Assembly: GCF_007713735.2 (NCBI RefSeq)
Contig: NZ_VMNW02000015.1
Coordinates: 1-64,000, forward strand
Direction of reading: 5' to 3'
Origin: Amycolatopsis acidicola
GTDB lineage: Bacteria > Actinomycetota > Actinomycetes > Mycobacteriales > Pseudonocardiaceae
DNA length: 64,000 bases
The notes under the pieces are model-generated. The model was given only the letters and a program-made list of their open reading frames with translations, did no database searches and was not told the DNA's origin. The stretch's first letter is position 1. Each line of letters starts with the position of its first letter. The position numbers and the translations under genes are program-made. Below, in pieces: positions 38,705 through 46,912 of the stretch.

Positions 38705-40291
38705 ATGACCGCGCCGACCGTCCGGGACGTCGTTCGCAACCTGATGCGCGAATGGAAGATCACCACCGTCTTCGGGAACCCCGGCACCACCGAGGTTCCG
38801 TTCCTCGCCGACTGGCCCGACGACTTCACCTACGTGCTCGGGCTGCAGGAGTCCGCGGTGCTGGCGATGGCCGACGCCTACGCCCAGTTCACCGACCGGC
38901 CCGCGGTGCTCAGTCTGCACTCCGCCGGCGGGCTCGGGCACGCGCTGGGCAACATGGTCACCGCGCACCAGAACCGCGCGCCGCTGATCGTGATCGCCGG
39001 TCAGCAGGAGCGCTCGATGCTCCCGTTCGACCCGTTCCTCGGCGCCATCGACGCGCCCGAGTTCCCCAAGCCGTACGTGAAGTGGAGCGTCCAGCCCGCC
39101 CGCGCCGAGGACGTGCCCGCCGCGTTCGCCCGCGCGTACCAGGTCGCGACGCAGCCGCCGTACGGTCCGGTGTTCCTGTCGATCCCGGCGGACGACTGGG
39201 AGCAGCCCGCGAAACCCTTGCCTGCCAGGCCCCGCGTGCGCGGGTTCGCGCCGGACGCCGAATCCGTCGCCGAGGTGGCCAAGGCGCTCGACGCGAGTGA
39301 GCGGCCCGCCATCGTGGTGGGCGCGGCCGTGGACATCGACCACGCCGTGCCGGACATGATCGCGCTCGCCGAGCGGACGAAGGCCGCGGTGTGGGCGGCG
39401 CCGTTCTCCGCGCGCAGCTCGTTCCCGGAGAACCACCCGCAGTTCGGCGGATTCCTCAAGCCCAGCCGCAAGATGACGCACGAGGTGCTCTCGCGGTACG
39501 ACCTCGTGGTCGTGATCGGCGCCCCGGCGTTCACCTATCACGTGCCCTCACCGGACGACGTGGCCGAGCTGCCGCCGCTGTACCTGATCAACGACGACTC
39601 CGAGGCGCTCGCCCGCGCCCCGCACGCGACGCCGGTGCTCGCGAGCCCGCGCGCCGCGATCACCGCGCTCCACGGGCTCGTCGATGCGGAAACCTCCCGC
39701 AGCTTGCCCGCACCACGGGAACAGGCCCCGCGCCCGCCCGCACCGGCGGTCGGCGAAGCGATGACCGGTGCCTTCGTCAACGACGAGCTTTCCCGGCTGC
39801 TGCCCGAAAACGTGCTCGTGGTCGAAGAGGCGCCGAGCCAGCGCCCGGACATCCAGCGCTACCTGCCGATCAACGCGGCAGGCGACGGGTTCCTCACGAT
39901 GGCCAGCGGGGTGCTCGGCTACGGCCTGCCCGCGGCGATCGGCGCGAAGATGGCCGTGCCGGACCGCCCGGTGGTCGCCGTGCTCGGCGACGGCTCCAGC
40001 ATGTACGGCATCCAGGGCCTGTGGACCGCGGCGCAGCACAACATCCCGGTCACCTTCGTCATCCTGGACAACTCCGAATACGGGGCGGTCCGCGAACACG
40101 CGCACGTGTCAGGGCGCGGCAAGGTGCCGGGTGCCGATCTGGGTGGCATCGACTTCTGCGGACTGGCCCGCGGCCTTGGCTGCGACGCGACACTCGTGGA
40201 GACGCCGGAAGAACTGCGCAAGGCGGTCCCGGCGGCGATCGCGTCCGGCGTGCCCACGCTGATCGACGTGAAGATCCGCTACGGCGGCTGA
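38705..40291 (+). CDS. Benzoylformate decarboxylase-like ThDP enzyme
   Basis: A 528-residue thiamine-diphosphate enzyme. Against the Pseudomonas putida benzoylformate decarboxylase (from memory) the key residues are kept: the active-site glutamate in LGLQESAVL, the histidine in LSLHSAGGLGH and the histidine in GAPAFTYH; the serine of FGNPGSNELP is a threonine here (FGNPGTTEVP). The ThDP/Mg motif is GDGSSMYGIQ followed by ILDN. It would decarboxylate benzoylformate (phenylglyoxylate) or a related 2-oxo acid to the aldehyde. The ATG abuts the ABC ATPase stop codon, so transport and decarboxylation are tied together. The preferred substrate is not certain. Confidence 0.85.
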   Translation: MTAPTVRDVVRNLMREWKITTVFGNPGTTEVPFLADWPDDFTYVLGLQESAVLAMADAYAQFTDRPAVLSLHSAGGLGHALGNMVTAHQNRAPLIVIAGQQERSMLPFDPFLGAIDAPEFPKPYVKWSVQPARAEDVPAAFARAYQVATQPPYGPVFLSIPADDWEQPAKPLPARPRVRGFAPDAESVAEVAKALDASERPAIVVGAAVDIDHAVPDMIALAERTKAAVWAAPFSARSSFPENHPQFGGFLKPSRKMTHEVLSRYDLVVVIGAPAFTYHVPSPDDVAELPPLYLINDDSEALARAPHATPVLASPRAAITALHGLVDAETSRSLPAPREQAPRPPAPAVGEAMTGAFVNDELSRLLPENVLVVEEAPSQRPDIQRYLPINAAGDGFLTMASGVLGYGLPAAIGAKMAVPDRPVVAVLGDGSSMYGIQGLWTAAQHNIPVTFVILDNSEYGAVREHAHVSGRGKVPGADLGGIDFCGLARGLGCDATLVETPEELRKAVPAAIASGVPTLIDVKIRYGG

Positions 40292-40304
40292 GGGTTCGGC
40301 ACCC

Positions 40305-40345
40305 GACAGGCGGCCGCGGACCGGGACAGGTTCGCGGCCGCTGTC
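40305..40345. terminator. Bidirectional hairpin after the decarboxylase gene
   Basis: GACAGGCGGCCGCG (40305-40318) pairs with CGCGGCCGCTGTC (40333-40345) with one bulged base and a 14-base loop. It lies 13 bp after the decarboxylase stop and 23 bp before the end of the convergent permease gene. Confidence 0.7.
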
Positions 40346-40368
40346 ACTTACTCCTTATATATAGAGCC

Positions 40369-41151
40369 TCACATCGCCGCTTCGGTCTGGAAGCCGGGGT
40401 GCCATGCCAGCGCGCGGCGCTCCGCCATCGACAGCAGCAGGTTCGCCACGTAGCCCAGCAGGCTCACCAGCACGATCCACGCCCACATCTGGGACAGCAC
40501 GAAACTGCTCTGCGTCAGGATCATCTGGTAGCCGATCCCGCTGGTGCTCCCGCCCATCAGCTCCGCCACCACCATCAGGATGATCGCCAGCGAAAGCCCG
40601 AGCCGCATACCGGCGAACACCTTGGGCAGCGCGGTCGGCAGCACCACCCCGAAGATCCAGTCCGCGCGACTGATCCGGAACGCGCGCACGGTCTCGATCT
40701 TCACGTCGTCCACCGCGCGGGCGCCGTCGATCGTGTTGAGCAGGATGGGCCAGATGGTGCCCCAGAGGATCGTGATGATCTCCATCCGCGGCCCGATGCC
40801 GAACGCCACCAGGAAAACCGGCACCAGCAGCGCCGCGGGCACGGACCTGGCGAAGAAGAACATCGGGGACACGTAGTCGGTGACGACCGGCGAACGGCCC
40901 AGCGCCAGCCCGAGCGGCACGCCCACCACCACGGAAATGCCCCAGCCCGCGAGGATCCGGCCGATGCTGGGCAGGATGTCGTCGGTCAGCGCGGTGTTGC
41001 CGAAGAACGCGTCCTTCGCCGCCGCCAGGATGTCCGTGGGCGGTGGGAAATACGGGTCGTCCACCGCCTTCGTCACCAGCTGCCACACCACGAGGAACGC
41101 GACGAAGACCAGCCAGCGCCTGCCGAAGTCGAACCACTTCGAGCGGGTCAC
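40369..41151 (-). CDS. ABC transporter permease (SsuC/TauC type), second
   Basis: A 260-residue permease with about six hydrophobic segments. The EAA-type loop is ETVRAFRISRADWIFGVVLPTALPKVFAGMR. PLGLALGRS in the first half and PRMEIITILWGTIWPILLNT in the middle are family features. It starts with GTG overlapping the end of the other permease gene by 4 bp. With its paralogue it forms the heterodimeric channel of one importer fed by the downstream-facing ATPase and by the binding protein at 41929-42951. Confidence 0.9.
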   Translation of the reverse strand: MTRSKWFDFGRRWLVFVAFLVVWQLVTKAVDDPYFPPPTDILAAAKDAFFGNTALTDDILPSIGRILAGWGISVVVGVPLGLALGRSPVVTDYVSPMFFFARSVPAALLVPVFLVAFGIGPRMEIITILWGTIWPILLNTIDGARAVDDVKIETVRAFRISRADWIFGVVLPTALPKVFAGMRLGLSLAIILMVVAELMGGSTSGIGYQMILTQSSFVLSQMWAWIVLVSLLGYVANLLLSMAERRALAWHPGFQTEAAM

Positions 41152-41912
41152 ACCGCACCTCCCGCCGCGGCCCAGCCGAGCCAGCGCCGCTGGACCCCCA
41201 GCAGCCCGGAGTTGACCAGGTAGCCGGCCAGCCCGATGAACACCGTCGCCGCGAGGACCATGTCCATCCGCCCCGACGTGGTGCCGGAGAAGTACACGAA
41301 CTGGCCGATGCCCACCGTGCCGAGCGTCAGGTACTCGGTGGTCACCAGCACGATCAGGGAGATCGACGCCGAGAGCCGGACACCGGTCATGGTGAACGGC
41401 GCGATACTGGGCAGCAGCACGGTGAACAGCTGCCGCAGTGGCGGCGTCCGGTACACCCGCGCGGTGTCCAGGATCTGGCGGTCGATCTCACCCATCGCGT
41501 AGATCGTGTTGAACAGCACCGGCCACACCGAGGCGAACACGGCGAGCGTGATCTTGGTCTGGGCGTCGCTGCCCAGCAACAGGATCACCAGCGGGATCAG
41601 CGCCACCGCGGGCAGCGGCCGCAGGAACTCGACGATCGGGCTGATGCTCAGCCGCAACCAGCGGACGCTGCCGAGCAGCACGCCGAGCGGGACGGCGATC
41701 AGCACCGTCAGCCCCAGCGCGATGGCCCACGACAGCAGCGTGGACACCGCACCCGTGATGAAATCGGCGTTGCCGAACAGCCCGGCGAACCGGACCAGCA
41801 CGGTCGACGCCGGTGGCAGGACGTTCGACGGCAACAGGCCCACCCGGACGATCACCTCCCACAGCACCAGGAAGGCGATCAGGCCGATGAGCCTGCGTAG
41901 CGCAACTCGCAC
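41148..41912 (-). CDS. ABC transporter permease (SsuC/TauC type), first
   Basis: A 254-residue permease paralogous to its neighbour. Six hydrophobic segments, PLGVLLGSVRWL, LRPLPAVALIPLVILLLGS and the coupling loop DTARVYRTPPLRQLFTVLLPSIAP are visible. It begins with ATG 16 bp after the binding-protein gene. Having two different permeases in one SsuABC-type system is less common than a single homodimeric permease. Confidence 0.9.
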   Translation of the reverse strand: MRVALRRLIGLIAFLVLWEVIVRVGLLPSNVLPPASTVLVRFAGLFGNADFITGAVSTLLSWAIALGLTVLIAVPLGVLLGSVRWLRLSISPIVEFLRPLPAVALIPLVILLLGSDAQTKITLAVFASVWPVLFNTIYAMGEIDRQILDTARVYRTPPLRQLFTVLLPSIAPFTMTGVRLSASISLIVLVTTEYLTLGTVGIGQFVYFSGTTSGRMDMVLAATVFIGLAGYLVNSGLLGVQRRWLGWAAAGGAV

Positions 41913-41928
41913 GATCGTCGTTCTCTTC

Positions 41929-42951
41929 TCAGACCTGGGGCGTCGGCACGATGTACTGGTTCGCGTCGAGCTGCGCGGTCAGGCCACCGTAGTTCTGCAT
42001 GACGGTGATCACCCGCTGCAGCTGGGAAGCGCTGACCGAGGTCGGGAAGGTGTCGATGTTGAGCAGCGACGCGGTGTCCTTGTCCACCCCGGTCAGGTCC
42101 GGCAGCACCTCGAGCAGCTTGGTGCGGTCGGCCGCGGCCTTCTGCGCCGGCACCATCGCGCGCTGGAACGCCGCGACGGTCTTCGGGTTCTTCTCGATGA
42201 ACGAGTCGAGCGCGATGTAGCCGGCCGCGGTGATGTTGGCCGTGGAACCGGTCACGATCTTGAGCACCGGCTCGGCGCCCTGCTTCTCCGCCTGGGTGAT
42301 GTAGGGCTCCAGCTCGACGCCCGCGTCGATGGTGCCGGCCTGGATCGCCGCCGGGATGTCCGGGAACTTGATCTGCTGGTAGTGCACCGAGTTCGGGTCG
42401 ACGTCGTGGTCCTTCAGCGTCGCGCGCAGCAGCACGTCGGCCACCGAGGCGGACTGGTGGATCGACACCTTCTTGCCGACCAGGTCCTTGGCCTCCTTGA
42501 TGCCCGAACCCTGCTTGGCGATCACGACGAGGCCGTTCTCGTTCAGCTGGTCGACGTCCACCACGATCTTCGCCTGCACCGTCTTCTGTGCGATGGCCTG
42601 GAAGAACGAGATGTAGTTCGTGATGATGAAGTCCATGTTCCCGTTGAGGAGCTCGGGATAGGCCGCCGGCCCCGACGCGAACATCTTGCTGGTGACTTCG
42701 AGGCCCTGGTCCTTGAAGTAGCCGTACTTCTCCGCGAGCTTGGTCGACACACCCTGCTGGCCCGTGAGGATGCCGACGTTGAGCTTGGTCTTCTCCAGAC
42801 CACCCGAGCTGCTGTCGGACGAGTTGTCGCCCGAGCTCGAACCGTTCAGCGCGCTGCACCCGGCGGAGGCGGCCAGCGGCCCGGCGACAGTGGCGCCGAG
42901 TGCGAGCCTGACGAATCTACGGCGAGTGGTGGCGCTTCCATACAAGGACAT
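41929..42951 (-). CDS. ABC transporter substrate-binding protein, Tat lipoprotein
   Basis: A 340-residue binding protein of the SsuA/NMT1 family. The N-terminus has a twin-arginine signal (TTRRRFVRLALG) and a cysteine at ASAGCSAL that would be lipidated, followed by a serine/aspartate-rich linker. The core has KLAEKYGYFKDQGLEVT, AYPELLNGNMDFIITN and the aromatic NYISFF region. Ligands in this family include sulfonates, nitrate, aromatic acids and thiamine precursors. It heads the two permease genes. A related binding protein is encoded at 46913-47878. Given the coupled decarboxylase, an aromatic 2-oxo or 2-hydroxy acid is my best guess. Confidence 0.9.
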   Translation of the reverse strand: MSLYGSATTRRRFVRLALGATVAGPLAASAGCSALNGSSSGDNSSDSSSGGLEKTKLNVGILTGQQGVSTKLAEKYGYFKDQGLEVTSKMFASGPAAYPELLNGNMDFIITNYISFFQAIAQKTVQAKIVVDVDQLNENGLVVIAKQGSGIKEAKDLVGKKVSIHQSASVADVLLRATLKDHDVDPNSVHYQQIKFPDIPAAIQAGTIDAGVELEPYITQAEKQGAEPVLKIVTGSTANITAAGYIALDSFIEKNPKTVAAFQRAMVPAQKAAADRTKLLEVLPDLTGVDKDTASLLNIDTFPTSVSASQLQRVITVMQNYGGLTAQLDANQYIVPTPQV

Positions 42952-42974
42952 TCCGACGCTCCTGACGCGGCGTT

Positions 42975-42997
42975 ATCCATCATCTTCGGTGATGGAT
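42975..42997. promoter_or_regulatory. Perfect inverted repeat upstream of the binding-protein gene
   Basis: ATCCATCA, seven bases (TCTTCGG), TGATGGAT: eight perfectly paired bases per arm, ending 23 bp upstream of the ATG at 42951. Together with the inverted repeat at 37786-37807 it suggests that both halves of this divided transport locus are regulated, though the two operators differ in sequence. About 120 further bases, relatively AT-rich, separate it from the lipase gene. Confidence 0.5.
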
Positions 42998-43118
42998 CAA
43001 TTACTGGTAGTAAGGAACAGAGCGGTAATATTACACACGAACGGGTGTTGCTTTCGGGCAGATCAAACCCGGGGCGCAACCTATCGCAGATCGCGGTAAC
43101 CGCAACAGGCCGATTTGA

Positions 43119-44084
43119 TCATGATCTGATATAGCTTTTCGGCGCCGGTTCGGCCGGTGCGTGCGGATAAAGCGCGACCTGAGTGGCCACCGTCGTCGCG
43201 AGATTCGCCTCGTTCACCGGCAACGCGACCGGATCGACGTACGGCATCACCGGCTGCGCGCACGCGCCGGCCGGGAGTCTGCCGGGGTCGGCCGGGCCCT
43301 GGTGCGTGAGCGCGTCCAGGACCAGCGCGAACGCGGGTGCGTCCACGGTTCCGGTGGTCAGGTGGTCGGCCACGTGCGCGGGGCAGACCCGCTGCAGGCC
43401 GATGTTGCTGATCCGGCCCTGCCCGGTGTGCAGCGAAGAGCTGCCGTTTTCGTCGAAGTTCGGGGTCACGACCTCGTCGAGCGCCGTGTAGATGTTCGTG
43501 TAGTCGATCCCCGGCCAGGTCTCGGGACCGCTGTTCAGCGCGGTCATGAACGCCGAACCGGTCCGCTGCTGCCAGAACGACGGGGCGCAGCCGGGCAGGC
43601 AGACCGCTTGCGCGATCAAGGTTCCATGGTTCGACGGGGCAAGTCCGACCAGGTCGGCGACGTCGGCGCGGGTGTCAGGCCAGTACTTGAGCGCCCAGCG
43701 CGGGATCATCCCGCCCTGGCTGTGCCCGACCAGGCTCACCTTGCGGCCGGCCTCGGCGCTGACCGTGCGGATGGCGTGCACCACGTACTCCGCAGCCACC
43801 TGGATGTCACCCATCCCGTGGTCGGGAAGGGTGATAGTGCAGTACGGCCAGCCTTTCGCGGCGAACGCACGCGCGTAGTTCCCATCGAACTCGGCCGGGG
43901 TCAGAGTGGTACCCGGGACCAACAGCACCGGGTCACGTTGCGCGTCGGAGATGCCATCCGAGCAGTTCAGAGCCGCGTCGAGGGTGGACTCCGGTACGTC
44001 GAGGGCGGGGCCGGTGGCCGCCTGCGCGCCCGCCGGGACAAGGAGTGCGCCCACTGCCGCCATGATCACGACCAGTGCCCGCAC
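43119..44084 (-). CDS. Secreted lipase/esterase (alpha/beta hydrolase)
   Basis: A 321-residue exported hydrolase. A signal peptide (VRALVVIMAAVGALLVPAGAQA) precedes an alpha/beta-hydrolase fold with the nucleophile elbow VGHSQGGMIPRW, an oxyanion-region string VLLVPGTTLT, and YWPDTRADVADLVGLAPSNHG typical of the extracellular lipases related to Candida antarctica lipase B. Several cysteines (NCSDG, YCTITL, VCLPGC, VCPAH) suggest disulfides. The GTG at 44084 is chosen since GGAGG lies 7 bp upstream and the signal begins there; the frame is open for 23 more codons. It stands alone between two transport-related loci. Confidence 0.88.
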   Translation of the reverse strand: MRALVVIMAAVGALLVPAGAQAATGPALDVPESTLDAALNCSDGISDAQRDPVLLVPGTTLTPAEFDGNYARAFAAKGWPYCTITLPDHGMGDIQVAAEYVVHAIRTVSAEAGRKVSLVGHSQGGMIPRWALKYWPDTRADVADLVGLAPSNHGTLIAQAVCLPGCAPSFWQQRTGSAFMTALNSGPETWPGIDYTNIYTALDEVVTPNFDENGSSSLHTGQGRISNIGLQRVCPAHVADHLTTGTVDAPAFALVLDALTHQGPADPGRLPAGACAQPVMPYVDPVALPVNEANLATTVATQVALYPHAPAEPAPKSYIRS

Positions 44085-44265
44085 CGTCCGTCCTCCCGCA
44101 TTCACACCCAACCGTGCGGCAGGAGTTTGCTCCTTGTATTGGCATCTCGTCAATGCCTTTCGAGAAGGAGATTCGGCGAACGGGTGATAAAGGTCCGGCT
44201 ATTCGCCGTAACGGTCATCACAAAATCGTGGCCTATTCGGCGTAGTGCAGAATGCAAATAGCGGA

Positions 44266-46728
44266 TTACCGGGGGTCGGTGCGACTACCGGAACGCGCTT
44301 GTTTGGCCTTGGCGAAACCGTCCTGAAGCCGCGCCATCCGGCCGCGCACGGAGTCCGGGTCCAGCTGCAAAGTCGGCGGATCGACGGGGGTGGCCGCGGG
44401 GCCGCGCACCCCGTTCAGCTGCCCGGAGGTGGCGCCCCGGTCCGGCTCGTCCTCGGCGGGCCACTCGGGCTCGTCCGGCTCGTCGCGCACGGGCCAGTGC
44501 TCACCGGTGCGGAACCACTGCGACAGCACGGCCTGGTAGGCGGGCATCCGCTCGGTCGGCTCGTCCTCTTCCAGGTAGTGCGACGATCCGGGCTCCTCGT
44601 CGTCCGACGGCCATTCCGGCGCCCGCTCGCTCTCCACCGGTGCGCGACGCGCCTCGTCGGGCACCGCGGGCAGCGCCAATTCGGGTTCGGACTCCGGTGC
44701 CGGATCGGGCAGCAGGATCGGCTCTGGCTCCGGGGCCCGCCGGGCGGGCGCGTGTTCGACGACCAGCTCCGCGGGCACGACGACGATCGCGACCAGCCCG
44801 CCGCCGACGTCCGAGCGCAGGCGCACCTTGATGTCGTGCCTGCCGGCGAGCGTCGCCACCACGAACAACCCCATCCGGCGGGACACCTCGACGTCCACGG
44901 CCGGCGGTCTGGCCAGGCGGGCGTTGGCGCGCTGGATCTCCGGCTCCGGCATCCCGGCGCCGGAGTCGGTGATGTGCACCTCCCAGGCTCCGTCCGCGGT
45001 GATCGAGCTGACCACGGTGACGGTGGTGTCGGCAGGCGAGTACAGGGTGGCGTTCTCGAGCAGCTCGGAGATCACGTGCACGAGGTCGCTGCACGCGGCG
45101 CCGGTGATCGACAGCTCCGGCGTCGCGGTCAGCTCGATCCGCTGGTAATGCTCCACTTCGGACAGTGCGGCACCGATGATCTCTTCCGCCGCGACAGGTT
45201 GGTCCCGGTCGTCACCGAGGTCGTGCCCGGAGAGGACGAGCAGGTTCTCGCTGTTGCGCCGCATCCGGGTCGCCAGGTGGTCCAGTTCGAACAGCCCGCC
45301 GAGTGTTTCCGGGTCCTGCTCGCCCGCCTCCATCCGGTCCAAAACGGACAGTTGGCGTTCGACGAGATCCTGGCTGCGCCGGGAAAGGTTCACGAACATC
45401 GCGTTGATGTTCTCCCGCAGCGAGGCCTGCTCACCGGCGAGGCGGACCGCCTGCCCGTGCACCGCGTCGAACGCACGCGCGACCTGACCCAGCTCCTCGC
45501 GACTGAACACGGGCACCGGCTCGATGCCCCGGCGCCGCGCGGCGCCCTCGGGATGCGGGTCGGCGAGGATGTCCTCCACGGCGGCAGGCAGGCGGTGCTC
45601 GGCGACGTCCAGCGCGCCGGCGCGCAGCGCCCGCAGCGGGCGCAGCAGCGACCGGGCGATGACCACCCCGAGCACGATGCACAGCAGCAGCACGCCGAGC
45701 ACGATGCCCGCGTTCACGATCGCCGAGCGGCGGGCGTCGGAGGCCAGGGAATCGCACCGCTGCTGGGTTTCCGACTGCAGCGCCTGCTGCACCTTCTCCG
45801 CGAGGTTGATCGTGTAGGTGCTCGCGGTGTCCCACTGCTGGGGGTCCAGCCCGGCGAGGTTCTGGTCGCTCTCGGCGCGGGTGATCGCGGACTCGACCAT
45901 GTTGTTGCCGGTGTCGACGATCAGCCCGATCACGGTGTCGTCGTACATCCGCTGTTCGGCCGGGGTCGCGAACTTGCGGTAGTCGCTGCGGGCGGCGTTC
46001 AGCTCGGCGTCCGCGCCGAGCAGCGCGCGCAGCTCATCAGTGGACAGCTTCCCTTCGGCGAGCCCCTCGGCGAGCACGGCGCGTTTGACCGACATCTGGT
46101 CCTTCACGCGCGCGAGTGCGTTGGCCGTGAGCCGCAGCCGGGACAGCTCCGGGTCGGTGATCTGTGCGACCGACTGGTCGGAGATGTCGAGTATCCCGGA
46201 AATCAGCTCGCTGTAGGAGCGGAGCGTCGCGTCCGCGGGGAGGTTCGAGTGCTCGGTCGCGAAGCGCAGCCCGGTCAGCACGTCCAGCCGTGCGATGGTC
46301 GCCTGCAGGCTCGCGGCCCCGTCGTCGGAGAGCTTGCTTCGTTCGGTGTCGAAGGACTTGTCGACCGCACCGATCGAGGCGTCCACCTTGTCGCGCTGGT
46401 CCCGTAGGTCGGCCAGGTCGCCGCTGCGGCCGGCCGCCACGTACTTGACGCTCAGGTCGCGCTCGCGCTGGAGCTGGTGGATGACGTCGTTGACGGCGCC
46501 GTCGACACGGCCGTGCGCGGCCTGCTGGGCGAGTTCGTCGGCGTGGTTCAGGTCGCCGCGCACCTGGACACCGACGAGTGCGAGCACGCTCACCGTGGGG
46601 ATCAGCAGGACGACGGCGAGCTTCGTGCGCAGGCGCCAGTTCCGCAGCCGCCACCGGCCACCGACCTGGATCTCGGGCCGCCGGTCCGGCGCGTCACCCG
46701 CGTTGTGACGCTTCTGCCGACGGACCAT
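44266..46728 (-). CDS. Sensor kinase of conservon type, nitrate-sensing domain (orphan)
   Basis: An 820-residue kinase of the same build as the one at 34627-37578: basic start, transmembrane helix (LAVVLLIPTVSVLALVGV), NIT-type helical sensor, second helix (GIVLGVLLLCIVLGVVIA), HAMP, ATPase with VHVISELLENATLYS, TDSGAGMPEPEI and GLFVVATLAGRHDI, then a disordered acidic tail. In the tail TERMPAYQAVLSQWF and a terminal RMARLQDGFAKAKQAR are counterparts of tail segments in the first kinase. No roadblock, DUF742 or GTPase gene accompanies it, so it either uses the cluster 7 kb away or acts differently. It is divergent from a binding-protein gene. Confidence 0.88.
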   Translation of the reverse strand: MVRRQKRHNAGDAPDRRPEIQVGGRWRLRNWRLRTKLAVVLLIPTVSVLALVGVQVRGDLNHADELAQQAAHGRVDGAVNDVIHQLQRERDLSVKYVAAGRSGDLADLRDQRDKVDASIGAVDKSFDTERSKLSDDGAASLQATIARLDVLTGLRFATEHSNLPADATLRSYSELISGILDISDQSVAQITDPELSRLRLTANALARVKDQMSVKRAVLAEGLAEGKLSTDELRALLGADAELNAARSDYRKFATPAEQRMYDDTVIGLIVDTGNNMVESAITRAESDQNLAGLDPQQWDTASTYTINLAEKVQQALQSETQQRCDSLASDARRSAIVNAGIVLGVLLLCIVLGVVIARSLLRPLRALRAGALDVAEHRLPAAVEDILADPHPEGAARRRGIEPVPVFSREELGQVARAFDAVHGQAVRLAGEQASLRENINAMFVNLSRRSQDLVERQLSVLDRMEAGEQDPETLGGLFELDHLATRMRRNSENLLVLSGHDLGDDRDQPVAAEEIIGAALSEVEHYQRIELTATPELSITGAACSDLVHVISELLENATLYSPADTTVTVVSSITADGAWEVHITDSGAGMPEPEIQRANARLARPPAVDVEVSRRMGLFVVATLAGRHDIKVRLRSDVGGGLVAIVVVPAELVVEHAPARRAPEPEPILLPDPAPESEPELALPAVPDEARRAPVESERAPEWPSDDEEPGSSHYLEEDEPTERMPAYQAVLSQWFRTGEHWPVRDEPDEPEWPAEDEPDRGATSGQLNGVRGPAATPVDPPTLQLDPDSVRGRMARLQDGFAKAKQARSGSRTDPR

Positions 46729-46912
46729 CGATTTCCTTCGCTAGCTGTGAACCGAACACGGACCGTCACCGGCGCGGGATCGCTAACCTACTAGAGCGTG
46801 GGACGGGCTCGGCCGTTGTCTACTCTCGGTGCAGTCCGTCGGCGATGGTATTGGGCGGAGATCCTAAGCTCCACCCACGTCCGGATTTCGTGTCGCTCGG
46901 CAGGGGGGTCGA

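Noticed and set aside
42846..43079. 77-codon minus-strand frame at the start of the binding-protein gene
   Set aside because: Overlaps the Tat signal region in another frame; a shadow with no supporting signal.
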